A stretch of 64,000 nt of DNA from Candidatus Cloacimonas acidaminovorans str. Evry (GTDB taxonomy: Bacteria; Cloacimonadota; Cloacimonadia; Cloacimonadales; Cloacimonadaceae): contig NC_020449.1 of the NCBI RefSeq assembly GCF_000146065.2, positions 1,774,654-1,838,653 of the forward strand, written 5' to 3'. Shown here piece after piece: positions 54,265 to 62,457 of this stretch. The position numbers and the translations under genes are program-made. Positions within the stretch are counted from its first letter, which is position 1, and each line of letters begins with the position of its first letter. Under the pieces are notes generated by a model. It saw only the letters and a list, made by a program, of their open reading frames with translations, did no database searches and was not told the origin of the DNA.

Positions 54265-54855
54265 AACCCAAATAATGCAGGAGAAATAATGGTTAATCTT
54301 ATTTCCCTAATCAGCAATTATATGTTGTAGTAAAAATTCCGTAGGAATGACAGATATTAACGACGGGTTTCAACCCGGCGAGTAAGAGGAGAATAAAAAA
54401 AAGGGCTCACGCAGATTTCGCAGATGACGCAGATTAAAAATGAGAATAGGTATGGGATGAAAAGGATAAAAGGGATTTACAAGATTTCGAATATCAGTTC
54501 CGTAGGAAAGACAGCTATTATAGAAGGGTTTCAACCCGGTGAAAAGAAAGCAGGAGAGTCATTATCTCCTTTTCCGAGAAAGAGTTCCGTAGGAACGACA
54601 GATATTAACAACGGGTTTCAACCCGGTGAAAAGAAAAGAACCTACAATACTATCTTTATTGGGGAAAAAAGTTCCGTAGGCACGACAGATAGTATAGAGA
54701 GGTTTTAACCTGGGAAAAATAATTCAAATTTATTATTTGGTTTACTGAATTCTGAGTTACCATAAATAGAGGACATATATTTTTCAGGTTTCTGCGAACT
54801 CTTTGGCAAAGAGGAAGTTGCCAACCCATTTTTCCTCAATTGTTTTATTTAAGTT
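54265..54855 (-). repeat. Composite repeat element E2: inverted-repeat ends enclosing four hairpin units
   Basis: Starts AACCCAAATAATGCAGGAG (54265) and ends, on the minus strand, AACTTAAATAAAACAATTG (54855). The TTCCGTAGG cores are at 54337, 54498, 54585 and 54672 (spacings 161, 87, 87). The long first interval contains an inserted ATCTGTG-family fragment (ACGCAGATTTCGCAGATGAC around 54402). The end blocks (TTATGGTAACTCAGAATTCA and GGGTTGGCAACTTCC on the minus strand) match E1. The boundary coincides with the stop codon of the LEA14-like gene. A short open frame at 54424-54708 is repeat read as protein. Confidence 0.85.
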
Positions 54856-55739
54856 TAATTCAGCAGCATCTCTAAAATATTTACCGGTAAAGCATCCTGG
54901 TAGGAATAGGGTTGGTTAATTTCCATTCCCAAAGCATCAATAAGGACTCTTCCTTTCACGGAATATCTTATTTCTCCTTTAACTGCGCCTTTTACAGCTC
55001 CCAGAATGGTTTTCAGATTATTCAGCTTAAAAACCATTACTCCATCCTGAGAGTAGATATTTTCGTTGAATTTAAGTTGATTTTTCAGGTTTCCCGTTCC
55101 GGCATATTTATCGCTGATATAAATTTCCGCGGGAAAGCCCTTGAAATTGAAGGTTAAACCGTAAGGATTCAAAATAATAAAATGAACCTGTAATTCCGTT
55201 TCGCCAATGCCGATCTTTTCAACAGTGGTCTTCGTTATTTTGAATAAACTTTGTCCATTAGTGCTGAATTTGGGAATAATGCTTTTCAGTTGTTCCTTCA
55301 AATCCAGCTCGTAGGGCTCATCAAATTTGAACTTTTTCCCAATTCCCATAACTTTGCCATGTCCTTTACCGGTTATGAAAAATTGCACTTTCTGGTCTAT
55401 GGAACTAACCATTTTCACAACTGGACGCGTTTCCAGTTCTACATTAAAATCCAAACACATAGCTGACTTTTTGGGAATTTCCACTACATTTTGCAAATAA
55501 GCGTTTCCAACTTTGTAGCGGTCTTTATTCAGCAGTTCCACATTCAATTGATCCAGTTTCAGTTTATAGCAATTAGGATTACTTACTATAAACGATATTT
55601 TAATAGTGCTTTTATCGGGAGTGATGGAAATCACTTTCACATCCTGAATTTTTGTCACTGTAGGGCTCTTGAAGAGTTTGCAGGAACTGAGTGAAATAAG
55701 CACTAAGCTAAGAGCTACTAAATATAATATGTTTTTCAT
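54855..55739 (-). CDS. LEA14-like (WHy domain) lipoprotein
   Basis: 294 residues from ATG 55739, which shares its A with the asnB stop; GGAGG is in the end of asnB. The lipoprotein signal ends in LISLSSC (about residue 20). Two repeats of a late-embryogenesis-type beta domain follow: ISFIVSNPNCYKLKLDQLNVELL (about 50-75) and VHFIILNPYGLTFNFKGFPAEI (about 185-210), with the NP-x-x-x-L pattern of WHy/LEA14 proteins. The function is not known; such proteins are often linked to stress or to lipid or ion handling at the envelope. The stop codon lies on the edge of element E2. Confidence 0.8.
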   Translation of the reverse strand: MKNILYLVALSLVLISLSSCKLFKSPTVTKIQDVKVISITPDKSTIKISFIVSNPNCYKLKLDQLNVELLNKDRYKVGNAYLQNVVEIPKKSAMCLDFNVELETRPVVKMVSSIDQKVQFFITGKGHGKVMGIGKKFKFDEPYELDLKEQLKSIIPKFSTNGQSLFKITKTTVEKIGIGETELQVHFIILNPYGLTFNFKGFPAEIYISDKYAGTGNLKNQLKFNENIYSQDGVMVFKLNNLKTILGAVKGAVKGEIRYSVKGRVLIDALGMEINQPYSYQDALPVNILEMLLN

Positions 55740-57850
55740 CAATATCCTCCTGAAGGTTTATCTACATACTGTCTGAACCAAAGTTCCAAAGCGATAACAT
55801 TGAATAGCATTTCCACCTGTTTGTTGTCTCCTGCCAAATATTTATGCCAGTAATGATTAATCTTGGGCAAATTCCAAATTCCTCTTTGGCGAAATGCACT
55901 GCTGGCAAAAATATCGGAAATAAAAGGTTTTAATTCCTGTTTCATCCAGACCTGATAAAAGGGCGAAGAAAAAATGCCTTTATCCTGCCGGTAATATATT
56001 TCTTCCGGAATCAAATCTTTCATTGCAAAACGGTGAATTACTTTGGTATAAGGTGGCTGAACCTTATATTGTGACGGCAGAGAAAAAACAAAATCCACCA
56101 AACGGTAATCCAGAAAAGGAACTCTACTTTCCACAGAATTTGCCATAGTCAAGCGGTCTTCAAAATGCAACAATGTTTGCAGGGAAGTGTTATGCATCAT
56201 ATTATACAGGAAATTGGAAAGCCGTGATGCCTTAATATCCGCAATCTTTTTCAGAATTTGTTCGCCGCAGTTTTTTTCGGCTTCGTTTGTAAAAGCACGA
56301 TTAAAGGGCTCAAAGCGGTAATAACAAAACTCCAGATTGTAAAGTGATGACTCCGGTAAAAAAGTGGAAAGCATTATTTTTCCCAGTTTGGAAAATGCCT
56401 TATTATCTTTTTTCAAATAGATAGGCAGTTCTTTCCCTAATCTGCCAATTTGCATACCCCTAATCAAATCGGCAAAATAACGGTATAAAGAATGTCTGTA
56501 ACCGGCAGAAATTTCATCGGAACCCTGCCCCGAAAGCAAAACCTTAATTCCTTGTTGATGTGCTTCTTGCATCACTGCATTGATAGATACAAAAGCTGCA
56601 GATAAGGGAAGGTCATTCATATAAGTCAATTTTCCCCACCAGCCAATGGCATCTTCTGCCTTAGGACTAACCAAAAAAGAAGTGCAGGAGGTCTTTTGCA
56701 CGATTTTTTCCATCCACTTGCGTTCATCCAGTTCCGGTGTAAAAGCATAATAGGAAGAAAAGGTTTTTAGAGGTTCACCCTTTTTTTGCACTGCAGAACA
56801 AACAATTGCCGAAGAATCCATTCCTCCGGATAAGGTAGCTCCAATTTCTACATCACTGCGAAGTTGTAAGGATATAGAATCCAGAAAGATATTTCTATAT
56901 TGCTGAACTGCCTGTTCAAAAGCAAGATGGGAGCTTTCAAAATTGGCAATATCCAAGTCATAATATTGGTTGATCATAATCTTGCCATTGGCTGCAAGCA
57001 AGTTATGCCCCGGTTTTAAAGAGTGAACATTTTGCCAATAGGTCTCATCATCATAAACCAGAAATGAATTTATCTTCATACTACGCCAAATCATTGCTTG
57101 GTTTAATTTCTTATCTATAGGGGTAAGCAAAAGCTGTTTAATTTCACTGCCCCAATATATTACGCCATCTTGAACAGCATAATAAAAAGGTTTAATGCCA
57201 TAGCGATCACGACTGCAAAAAAGCAAATTTTTTCTTTCATCCCACAAGGAAAATGCCCACATTCCGTTAAAATGAAGCACACAATCCTCACCCCAAAAAT
57301 GATACGCCTTAATTATTACTTCTGTATCGCTATTGCTGAAAAATTTATAGCCCTTTGCCTTAAGCTCTGCTTTTAGTTCCAGATAATTATATATTTCACC
57401 ATTATAGCAAATAGCTATGCCAAGTTCTTTATCATACATCGGTTGATGCCCAATAGGTTTTAATTCCAAAATGCTCAAGCGCCTGAAACCCATTCCCAAA
57501 ATAAAATTACCCATTTTAAAAGGATTAACCGAAGAATATCCCTTAGCAGGAAAAGTGCTGTCTATTTCAACATTGAATAAAGGATATACTGATTGTATTT
57601 CTGCTGGTGAATCTACTCCCGAAAAAGACCTAATTCCGTTTTTATCCTTAATTAAATAGCCCTCATCATCAGGACCCCGATGCTTGATTACATCCGTCAT
57701 TTCTTTTAATAGAATTGCATTTGCAACATTTTGCTTAAAACTAACCGCATTTTTAACCGGGTTATCCTTTCCTTTTCTGAAATTATCCTGCTTCTTATCT
57801 AAAATAACTGCTTCTTTACTAAAACAGTAGATACCTGCTATTCCACACAT
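55739..57850 (-). CDS. asnB: Asparagine synthase, glutamine-hydrolysing, with N-terminal insertion
   Basis: 703 residues, longer than typical AsnB (about 550-630). The Ntn glutaminase starts with Cys2 (MCGIAGIYC), but the expected HRGPDDEG block is only at about residue 57, after an inserted Lys/Asn-rich stretch. A second insert follows it (about 73-110) before FRRLSILELKPIGHQPM and CYNGEIYNYLEL. The synthetase PP-loop LSGGMDSSAIV is near residue 340, and LSGQGSDE and RVPFLDYRLV follow. It makes Asn from Asp, Gln and ATP in the cytoplasm, or could amidate another substrate. AAGGAG precedes the ATG. The linked LEA14-like lipoprotein is not an obvious partner. Confidence 0.9.
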   Translation of the reverse strand: MCGIAGIYCFSKEAVILDKKQDNFRKGKDNPVKNAVSFKQNVANAILLKEMTDVIKHRGPDDEGYLIKDKNGIRSFSGVDSPAEIQSVYPLFNVEIDSTFPAKGYSSVNPFKMGNFILGMGFRRLSILELKPIGHQPMYDKELGIAICYNGEIYNYLELKAELKAKGYKFFSNSDTEVIIKAYHFWGEDCVLHFNGMWAFSLWDERKNLLFCSRDRYGIKPFYYAVQDGVIYWGSEIKQLLLTPIDKKLNQAMIWRSMKINSFLVYDDETYWQNVHSLKPGHNLLAANGKIMINQYYDLDIANFESSHLAFEQAVQQYRNIFLDSISLQLRSDVEIGATLSGGMDSSAIVCSAVQKKGEPLKTFSSYYAFTPELDERKWMEKIVQKTSCTSFLVSPKAEDAIGWWGKLTYMNDLPLSAAFVSINAVMQEAHQQGIKVLLSGQGSDEISAGYRHSLYRYFADLIRGMQIGRLGKELPIYLKKDNKAFSKLGKIMLSTFLPESSLYNLEFCYYRFEPFNRAFTNEAEKNCGEQILKKIADIKASRLSNFLYNMMHNTSLQTLLHFEDRLTMANSVESRVPFLDYRLVDFVFSLPSQYKVQPPYTKVIHRFAMKDLIPEEIYYRQDKGIFSSPFYQVWMKQELKPFISDIFASSAFRQRGIWNLPKINHYWHKYLAGDNKQVEMLFNVIALELWFRQYVDKPSGGY

Positions 57851-58092
57851 TCATTCTCCTTTTACTCTTAGTTCCTTTTTTCATAATTACATTTCCAGTC
57901 AAGCGTTTTATCATTTTATATAAGGGACAAATTTATTAAATTATCAAAGTTATGATTGCTATGATGGCTTACCTGTTCAATTTCTTAGATTATATGATTT
58001 TTTCCTTTGTATCCATCAATCCTGTAAATTATGATAACCTTATTTATATATTTTTCTCTCTTAATATCCTTTTATGGAAATAAATATGTATA
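57851..58092. other. Intergenic, AT-rich, nothing recognised
   Basis: Upstream of asnB and left of E3. It must contain the asnB promoter, but no clear -35/-10 pair was found by eye. Confidence 0.4.
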
Positions 58093-58421
58093 AACTCAAA
58101 TAATGCCGTAGAAATAATGGTTAATATTATTTTGATATTCATTAATCATATATTGTAGCAAAAATTCCGTAGAACTGGCAGTTAGATAACTAAGGGTTTT
58201 AAACTGACGAAAAAATATCGCTACAAAAGAGAGATAATTCCATAGGAAAGACAGATATTTTAGAAGGGTTTTAACCCTGAGAAGATAAGACAAATTTACC
58301 TTTTTGGTTGCTGAATTCTGATGCGGCAAAAAAAAGTATAAATGTTTTTGTAGTTTTCTACGAACTCTTTGGCAAATAGGAAGTTGCCAACCCATTTTCC
58401 CGCAATTGCATTATTTGGAAT
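58093..58421 (-). repeat. Composite repeat element E3: inverted-repeat ends enclosing two hairpin units
   Basis: Starts AACTCAAATAATGCCGTAG (58093) and ends, on the minus strand, ATTCCAAATAATGCAATTG (58421). Two degenerate units lie at 58165 and 58238 (73 bases apart). The end blocks GGGTTGGCAACTTCC and AGAATTCAGCAACC (minus strand) are shared with E1 and E2. It looks like a shrunken version of the same element. Confidence 0.8.
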
Positions 58422-58456
58422 AAAATACTCGTTCACTTGCTGAAGTAATAATCTTG

Positions 58457-58530
58457 TAACATTCAAGTAACGACCAAGTAACGGAACTACTGCAGTGTTA
58501 GGGAAGTGTTACGGATGTGTTACGGGGTCT
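58457..58530 (-). repeat. Iteron-like GTAACAC repeat, copy 2
   Basis: On the minus strand: CCGTAACACATCCGTAACAC, TTCCCTAACACTGCAG, TAGTTCCGTTAC, then GTTACTTGAATGTTAC. It shows the same block order as the copy at 31994-32062, with one extra unit. Confidence 0.65.
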
Positions 58531-58744
58531 TCTTACAAGAGATTATGTTTCAGATAATTAAGTGATTAGGAATAGAAAAGGCAAATTATATAGATAATCA
58601 CTTATGATATAAGATGTTAGGGAGATATGATAGAAATTTTGCTGGTGGATAATTAGGGAGATAAATGCCGAAATTTATAGTCAATTTTTATGCAGGATAT
58701 ATAATAATAAATCGTGATTAGGATGTAATGTTTTTGATTATTTC
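58531..58744. other. Intergenic, nothing recognised
   Basis: AT-rich spacer between two repeats. No gene or regulatory signal was identified. Confidence 0.4.
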
Positions 58745-59095
58745 CGAGGGGCTTACGCACCCTTCTACATCATTATGTCGCCCTGACGGGCTTTTAGGAA
58801 AAGGGAAAGTTAAAAGAAAAGGATTATTGTGTCTTTCCTTTTACGAGGGGCTTACGCATCCTTCTATATCATTGTGTCGCCCTGATGGGCTTTTAGGAAA
58901 AGGGAAAGTTAAAAGAGAAGGATTATTGTGTCTTTCCTTTTACGAGGGGCTTACGCATCCTTCTACATCATTATGTCGCCCTTTGGGGCTTTTAGGAAAA
59001 GGGAAAGTTAAAAGAAAAGGATTATTGTGTCTTTCCTTTTACGAGGGGCTTACGCACCCTTCTACATCATTGTGTCGCCCTTCGGGGCTTTTTTT
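58745..59095 (+). repeat. 99-bp-period repeat array, four cores
   Basis: CGAGGGG cores begin at 58745, 58844, 58943 and 59042, exactly 99 bases apart. Each contains CTTACGCACCCTTCTACATC, GTGTCGCC and a hairpin GCCC-loop-GGGC followed by T residues. The interval sequence (AGGAAAAGGGAAAGTTAAAA, ATTATTGTGTCTTTCC) is nearly identical in all copies here but unrelated to the intervals at 19.7 and 35.9 kb. Because 99 is divisible by three, a spurious repetitive frame stays open across it. Confidence 0.9.
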
Positions 59096-59117
59096 GAGCG
59101 GGAAAAGGAAAAAAAAG

Positions 59118-59146
59118 AATGCGGAGGAACAGCGTCCTCCGGCTAC
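59118..59146. repeat. GGAGGA/TCCTCC hairpin, intergenic copy
   Basis: GCGGAGGAACAGCGTCCTCC followed by GGCT: a seven-base stem with a short loop. It is the intergenic relative of the pair located inside the coding gene at 27288-27348. Confidence 0.65.
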
Positions 59147-59220
59147 ATTTGCAAAACTTCTTGACACAATAAGTGCTTTATAGGACAAAGATTTTTCAAA
59201 GAAGAGGAGAAGACAAAAAA

Positions 59221-62200
59221 ATGAGCGACCTGACAAAATACATCCAAAAATACAGGCAAAGGATTAATCTTCGCTTTGCTTTGCAGGCAATTATCAAAGC
59301 TCTAATCAGCTTTTTGTTGGCTTTGCACCTTTATTTTTTGTTATGGTTGAATTTGCCTTCGCAATCAATGGCACTTTTTTATGCGAATATTGGCATACGT
59401 ACTTGTCTTATCCTGGTGATAATCTATTTTATTTTAAGCGGTTATCACAATTTTTGGCATAATTTAGCGGTAGCGCGTTTTTTGGATAGGCAGATTGATT
59501 TTAAGGATGATCTTTTTCAGAATACTTTGGAACTTGCTGAAAAGGAAAAAGATAGTCCGATTGTGGAAAATTTGGGCACAATGGCAAAAAAGCGGATAGA
59601 GGAAAATCGTTACAAAATTCCTGCTCTATATCCTTCCTGGGTTGTCTTCGCTATCCTCTTTCTTATCTTAGGTTTAGGAACTATTTGGGCATATTCTTAT
59701 GAGGATTTTCGTTTGGCATTCAAGCAATTTTACACCAATCAGGGTCAGGAAGTTATCTATAAGAATTTTATAGAGTTAAGCCCTGGCAACCTCACTATTG
59801 GCAGAAATGAAGCGGTAGAAATAAAGATCCTCAATCCCGATCCGCGTTTGAAGCATCGTCTTTTTTACAGGATAGATAAACAATGGCGGGAATTGGGTTT
59901 GGCAGATAACCGCTATATTTTTCAGCGACTTGATAATAGTATTGAATACTATGCGGAAAATGAGGTTTGCAAATCCCCGGTGTTTAAAATTCAGGTTTTG
60001 GACGAACCGATTGTAAAAAAGTGGTTTGTGCAATATAATCCGCCTGCTTATTCCGGTTTGCCAACCTGGACGGATACTTTAAGTTACGGCAATATAGAGG
60101 GCTTAAAGCACAGCAGAGTAAAACTTTCCCTCACTACTAATATTCCTGTAGAATCAGCTGTAATGGTTTTTGATGATGCCAGTCGTCTTCCTTTACAGGC
60201 AATAGATAAAAATAATTATATCACCCAACTTGCCATTGAAAAGCCCTGCAGTTGGTATTTGGAACTTACAGATGCTTTAGGTCGCAAAAGTAAACCCGAA
60301 GAAAAACATATCCGTATTCTGGAAGATAATCCTCCTGAAATCAATATTACTTTCCCGGGTCAGGATGTTAACCTGAATCAAAATATGCTACTTCCTTTAA
60401 TCATTGAAGCAGATGACGATTACGGATTGAAAAATTGCACTTTGAGCATCCAAATTATGACTTCGGAACCGCAAGTTGTTAATGTGCAAAGTGTTATTCC
60501 CGGAAAAATGTTTGTAACGGACTTTCTGCTGGATTTGAAAGATGCCAATTTATTCCCTGGTGATGTAGTTACTTATTGGGCAACTATTTACGATAATTCT
60601 CCCGAACAACAAAAAGCGGAAAGCACCAGATTTAAAGCTCGTTTCCCTTCCATTGAAGAGATTTATAGAGAAATTGAAGCCCGCGAACAAGAAAAGAAAA
60701 CGGAACTGGAAACCGCCTTACAAAAATCCAAAGACCTCCAAAAAGAATTTGAAAATAAACGCCGGGAACTGCTTAAACAGGATAATCCCAAGTGGGAAGA
60801 TAAAAAACAGCTGGAAAAAATATTGCAGGAACAGGAAAATCTTTCGGAGCAGGTGCAAAATATTGCCGATAACTATCAGGAACTGATTAATAAAATGCAG
60901 GCAAATGAAACCCTCTCCCCCGAAACCTTGCAAAAAATGCAAAAAATCCAGGAATTGATGCAGGAAATTAATAATGAGGATTTGCAAAAGGCAATGGAAA
61001 AATTCTCTAATACCCTGCAAAACATTAAACCAGAAGACCTTAAAAAAGCAATGGAAAATTTCAAATTCTCAATGGAGGATTTTAGCAAAAAGATTGAACA
61101 GACACTTGCCCTGCTGGAAAGCATTAAAAAAGAACAGGCAATCCAAAAAGCATTGCAGATTTCCGAAGAAATGGAAAAAATGCAGAAAACCCTTAGCGAA
61201 CGCACAATGGATGAAAAACAAAACTATAAAGACCTTGCCTCCGACCAGAAACAAATTAGTGATACCTACGATAAACTGCAACAGGAATTGGATAAAATAG
61301 ATAAAATGCTGGAATCCCCGCGCGATAATCAGGTTATAAATCAATTAAAAGACCTGAAACAAGATATGCAAAACAGCAATCTGAAACAAGACCTGCAAAA
61401 CAGTCAGAATGCTTTAAGCCAAAATCAACGCAGTCAATCCCTTTCTGCTCAAAATCAAGCGATGGAAAAAATGCGCCGTTTTTCCTTAAAACTGAATCAG
61501 ATGAAGGAATCAATGGGTGGGGGTAATCAACAAAGAACAATGCAGGCAATTCAAACTGCAATAAGAGAACTTCTGATTTTTTCCAAACAGCATGAGGCAA
61601 CTGCCAGCCGTTATAGAAATGATCCCTATGTAATTGTGCAAGACCTTATTGCTCAATCCGAAGGAATTCAAATTTCCTTAAATAAGATGTTCCGGGAAAC
61701 ACAGGTGCTGATGATAATTCCCCCTAAATTTTTTATTGATGTGAATGAAACCAATAGCGCCTACAGAAATATTTTCAGCTACATCAATGAATCGCAGTTT
61801 TACCAAATTCCCAATGCCTTAAACAGCGTTCAAAAGGGAATAAACCTGATGGTATATGACCTAATGCAGGCATTGCAAAATGCTTCTTCCGGAACAGGAA
61901 GCGGAGGTGGAGGTATGCAATCCCTATTGCAAATGCTGGAACAAATGAGCCAGGAACAAATGGCAATGAATATCCTCACCGAACAATTGTTTTTACAAAT
62001 GCAAGCTCAAGGCGGAAAAATGGATAGCGCTATGCAACAACAAATACAACGCCTGGCAGAAGATCATGAACGCCTCGCAGAAAACCTGAAAAGAGCCCTG
62101 CAAAATAATCCGGAAGCACAAAAACAGGGAAATGTCCTGAAACAAATTACAGAAGAAATGGATGCCATAACCAGACAACTGAAAAATAATCAGCTCAATC

Positions 62201-62457
62201 CCGATATCCTGGAAAGACAGGAAAGAATTATCAGCAAAATGCTGGATGCTCAACGCTCTATCAATAAAAGGGAATTTACGGAAAAACGCAAAGCTGAAAC
62301 GGGTGAAGATATGCCCTATAAAGGAAATACGAAAATTGATTTGGAAGCTTTAAGACGCAGCGGACTTTTAGAAGAAGGTTTACGTGCTTATCCTAAAGAA
62401 TATCAACAGGTTATAATGCAATATCTGAAAGAGCTGAATGAGGTAATAAATAAATGA
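59221..62457 (+). CDS. DUF4175-like membrane protein with long coiled coil
   Basis: 1078 residues from ATG 59221 (GGAG upstream; the frame to 59173 lacks support). Three membrane segments at about 22-45, 58-78 and 148-170. A periplasmic beta region (about 190-480) carries VKKWFVQYNPPAYSGLPTW and a following EADDDYGLKN block typical of DUF4175 proteins. About 490-1060 is Gln/Glu/Lys-rich, a long coiled coil with a Gly-rich break (GTGSGGGGMQS). The family has no defined function; some members are linked to envelope or chemotaxis-like gene sets. The stop overlaps the next gene (ATGA), so the two are co-transcribed. Confidence 0.82.
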   Translation: MSDLTKYIQKYRQRINLRFALQAIIKALISFLLALHLYFLLWLNLPSQSMALFYANIGIRTCLILVIIYFILSGYHNFWHNLAVARFLDRQIDFKDDLFQNTLELAEKEKDSPIVENLGTMAKKRIEENRYKIPALYPSWVVFAILFLILGLGTIWAYSYEDFRLAFKQFYTNQGQEVIYKNFIELSPGNLTIGRNEAVEIKILNPDPRLKHRLFYRIDKQWRELGLADNRYIFQRLDNSIEYYAENEVCKSPVFKIQVLDEPIVKKWFVQYNPPAYSGLPTWTDTLSYGNIEGLKHSRVKLSLTTNIPVESAVMVFDDASRLPLQAIDKNNYITQLAIEKPCSWYLELTDALGRKSKPEEKHIRILEDNPPEINITFPGQDVNLNQNMLLPLIIEADDDYGLKNCTLSIQIMTSEPQVVNVQSVIPGKMFVTDFLLDLKDANLFPGDVVTYWATIYDNSPEQQKAESTRFKARFPSIEEIYREIEAREQEKKTELETALQKSKDLQKEFENKRRELLKQDNPKWEDKKQLEKILQEQENLSEQVQNIADNYQELINKMQANETLSPETLQKMQKIQELMQEINNEDLQKAMEKFSNTLQNIKPEDLKKAMENFKFSMEDFSKKIEQTLALLESIKKEQAIQKALQISEEMEKMQKTLSERTMDEKQNYKDLASDQKQISDTYDKLQQELDKIDKMLESPRDNQVINQLKDLKQDMQNSNLKQDLQNSQNALSQNQRSQSLSAQNQAMEKMRRFSLKLNQMKESMGGGNQQRTMQAIQTAIRELLIFSKQHEATASRYRNDPYVIVQDLIAQSEGIQISLNKMFRETQVLMIIPPKFFIDVNETNSAYRNIFSYINESQFYQIPNALNSVQKGINLMVYDLMQALQNASSGTGSGGGGMQSLLQMLEQMSQEQMAMNILTEQLFLQMQAQGGKMDSAMQQQIQRLAEDHERLAENLKRALQNNPEAQKQGNVLKQITEEMDAITRQLKNNQLNPDILERQERIISKMLDAQRSINKREFTEKRKAETGEDMPYKGNTKIDLEALRRSGLLEEGLRAYPKEYQQVIMQYLKELNEVINK

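Noticed and set aside
54424-54708. 94-codon open frame with repeated SSVGTTDINNGFQPGE-type peptides
   Set aside because: It reads through the hairpin units of element E2 and has no independent coding evidence.
58728-59183. 151-codon open frame with 33-residue repeats
   Set aside because: It is produced by the 99-bp repeat array, whose period is divisible by three. It has no ribosome binding site, and the same cores at 19.7 and 35.9 kb do not keep a frame.
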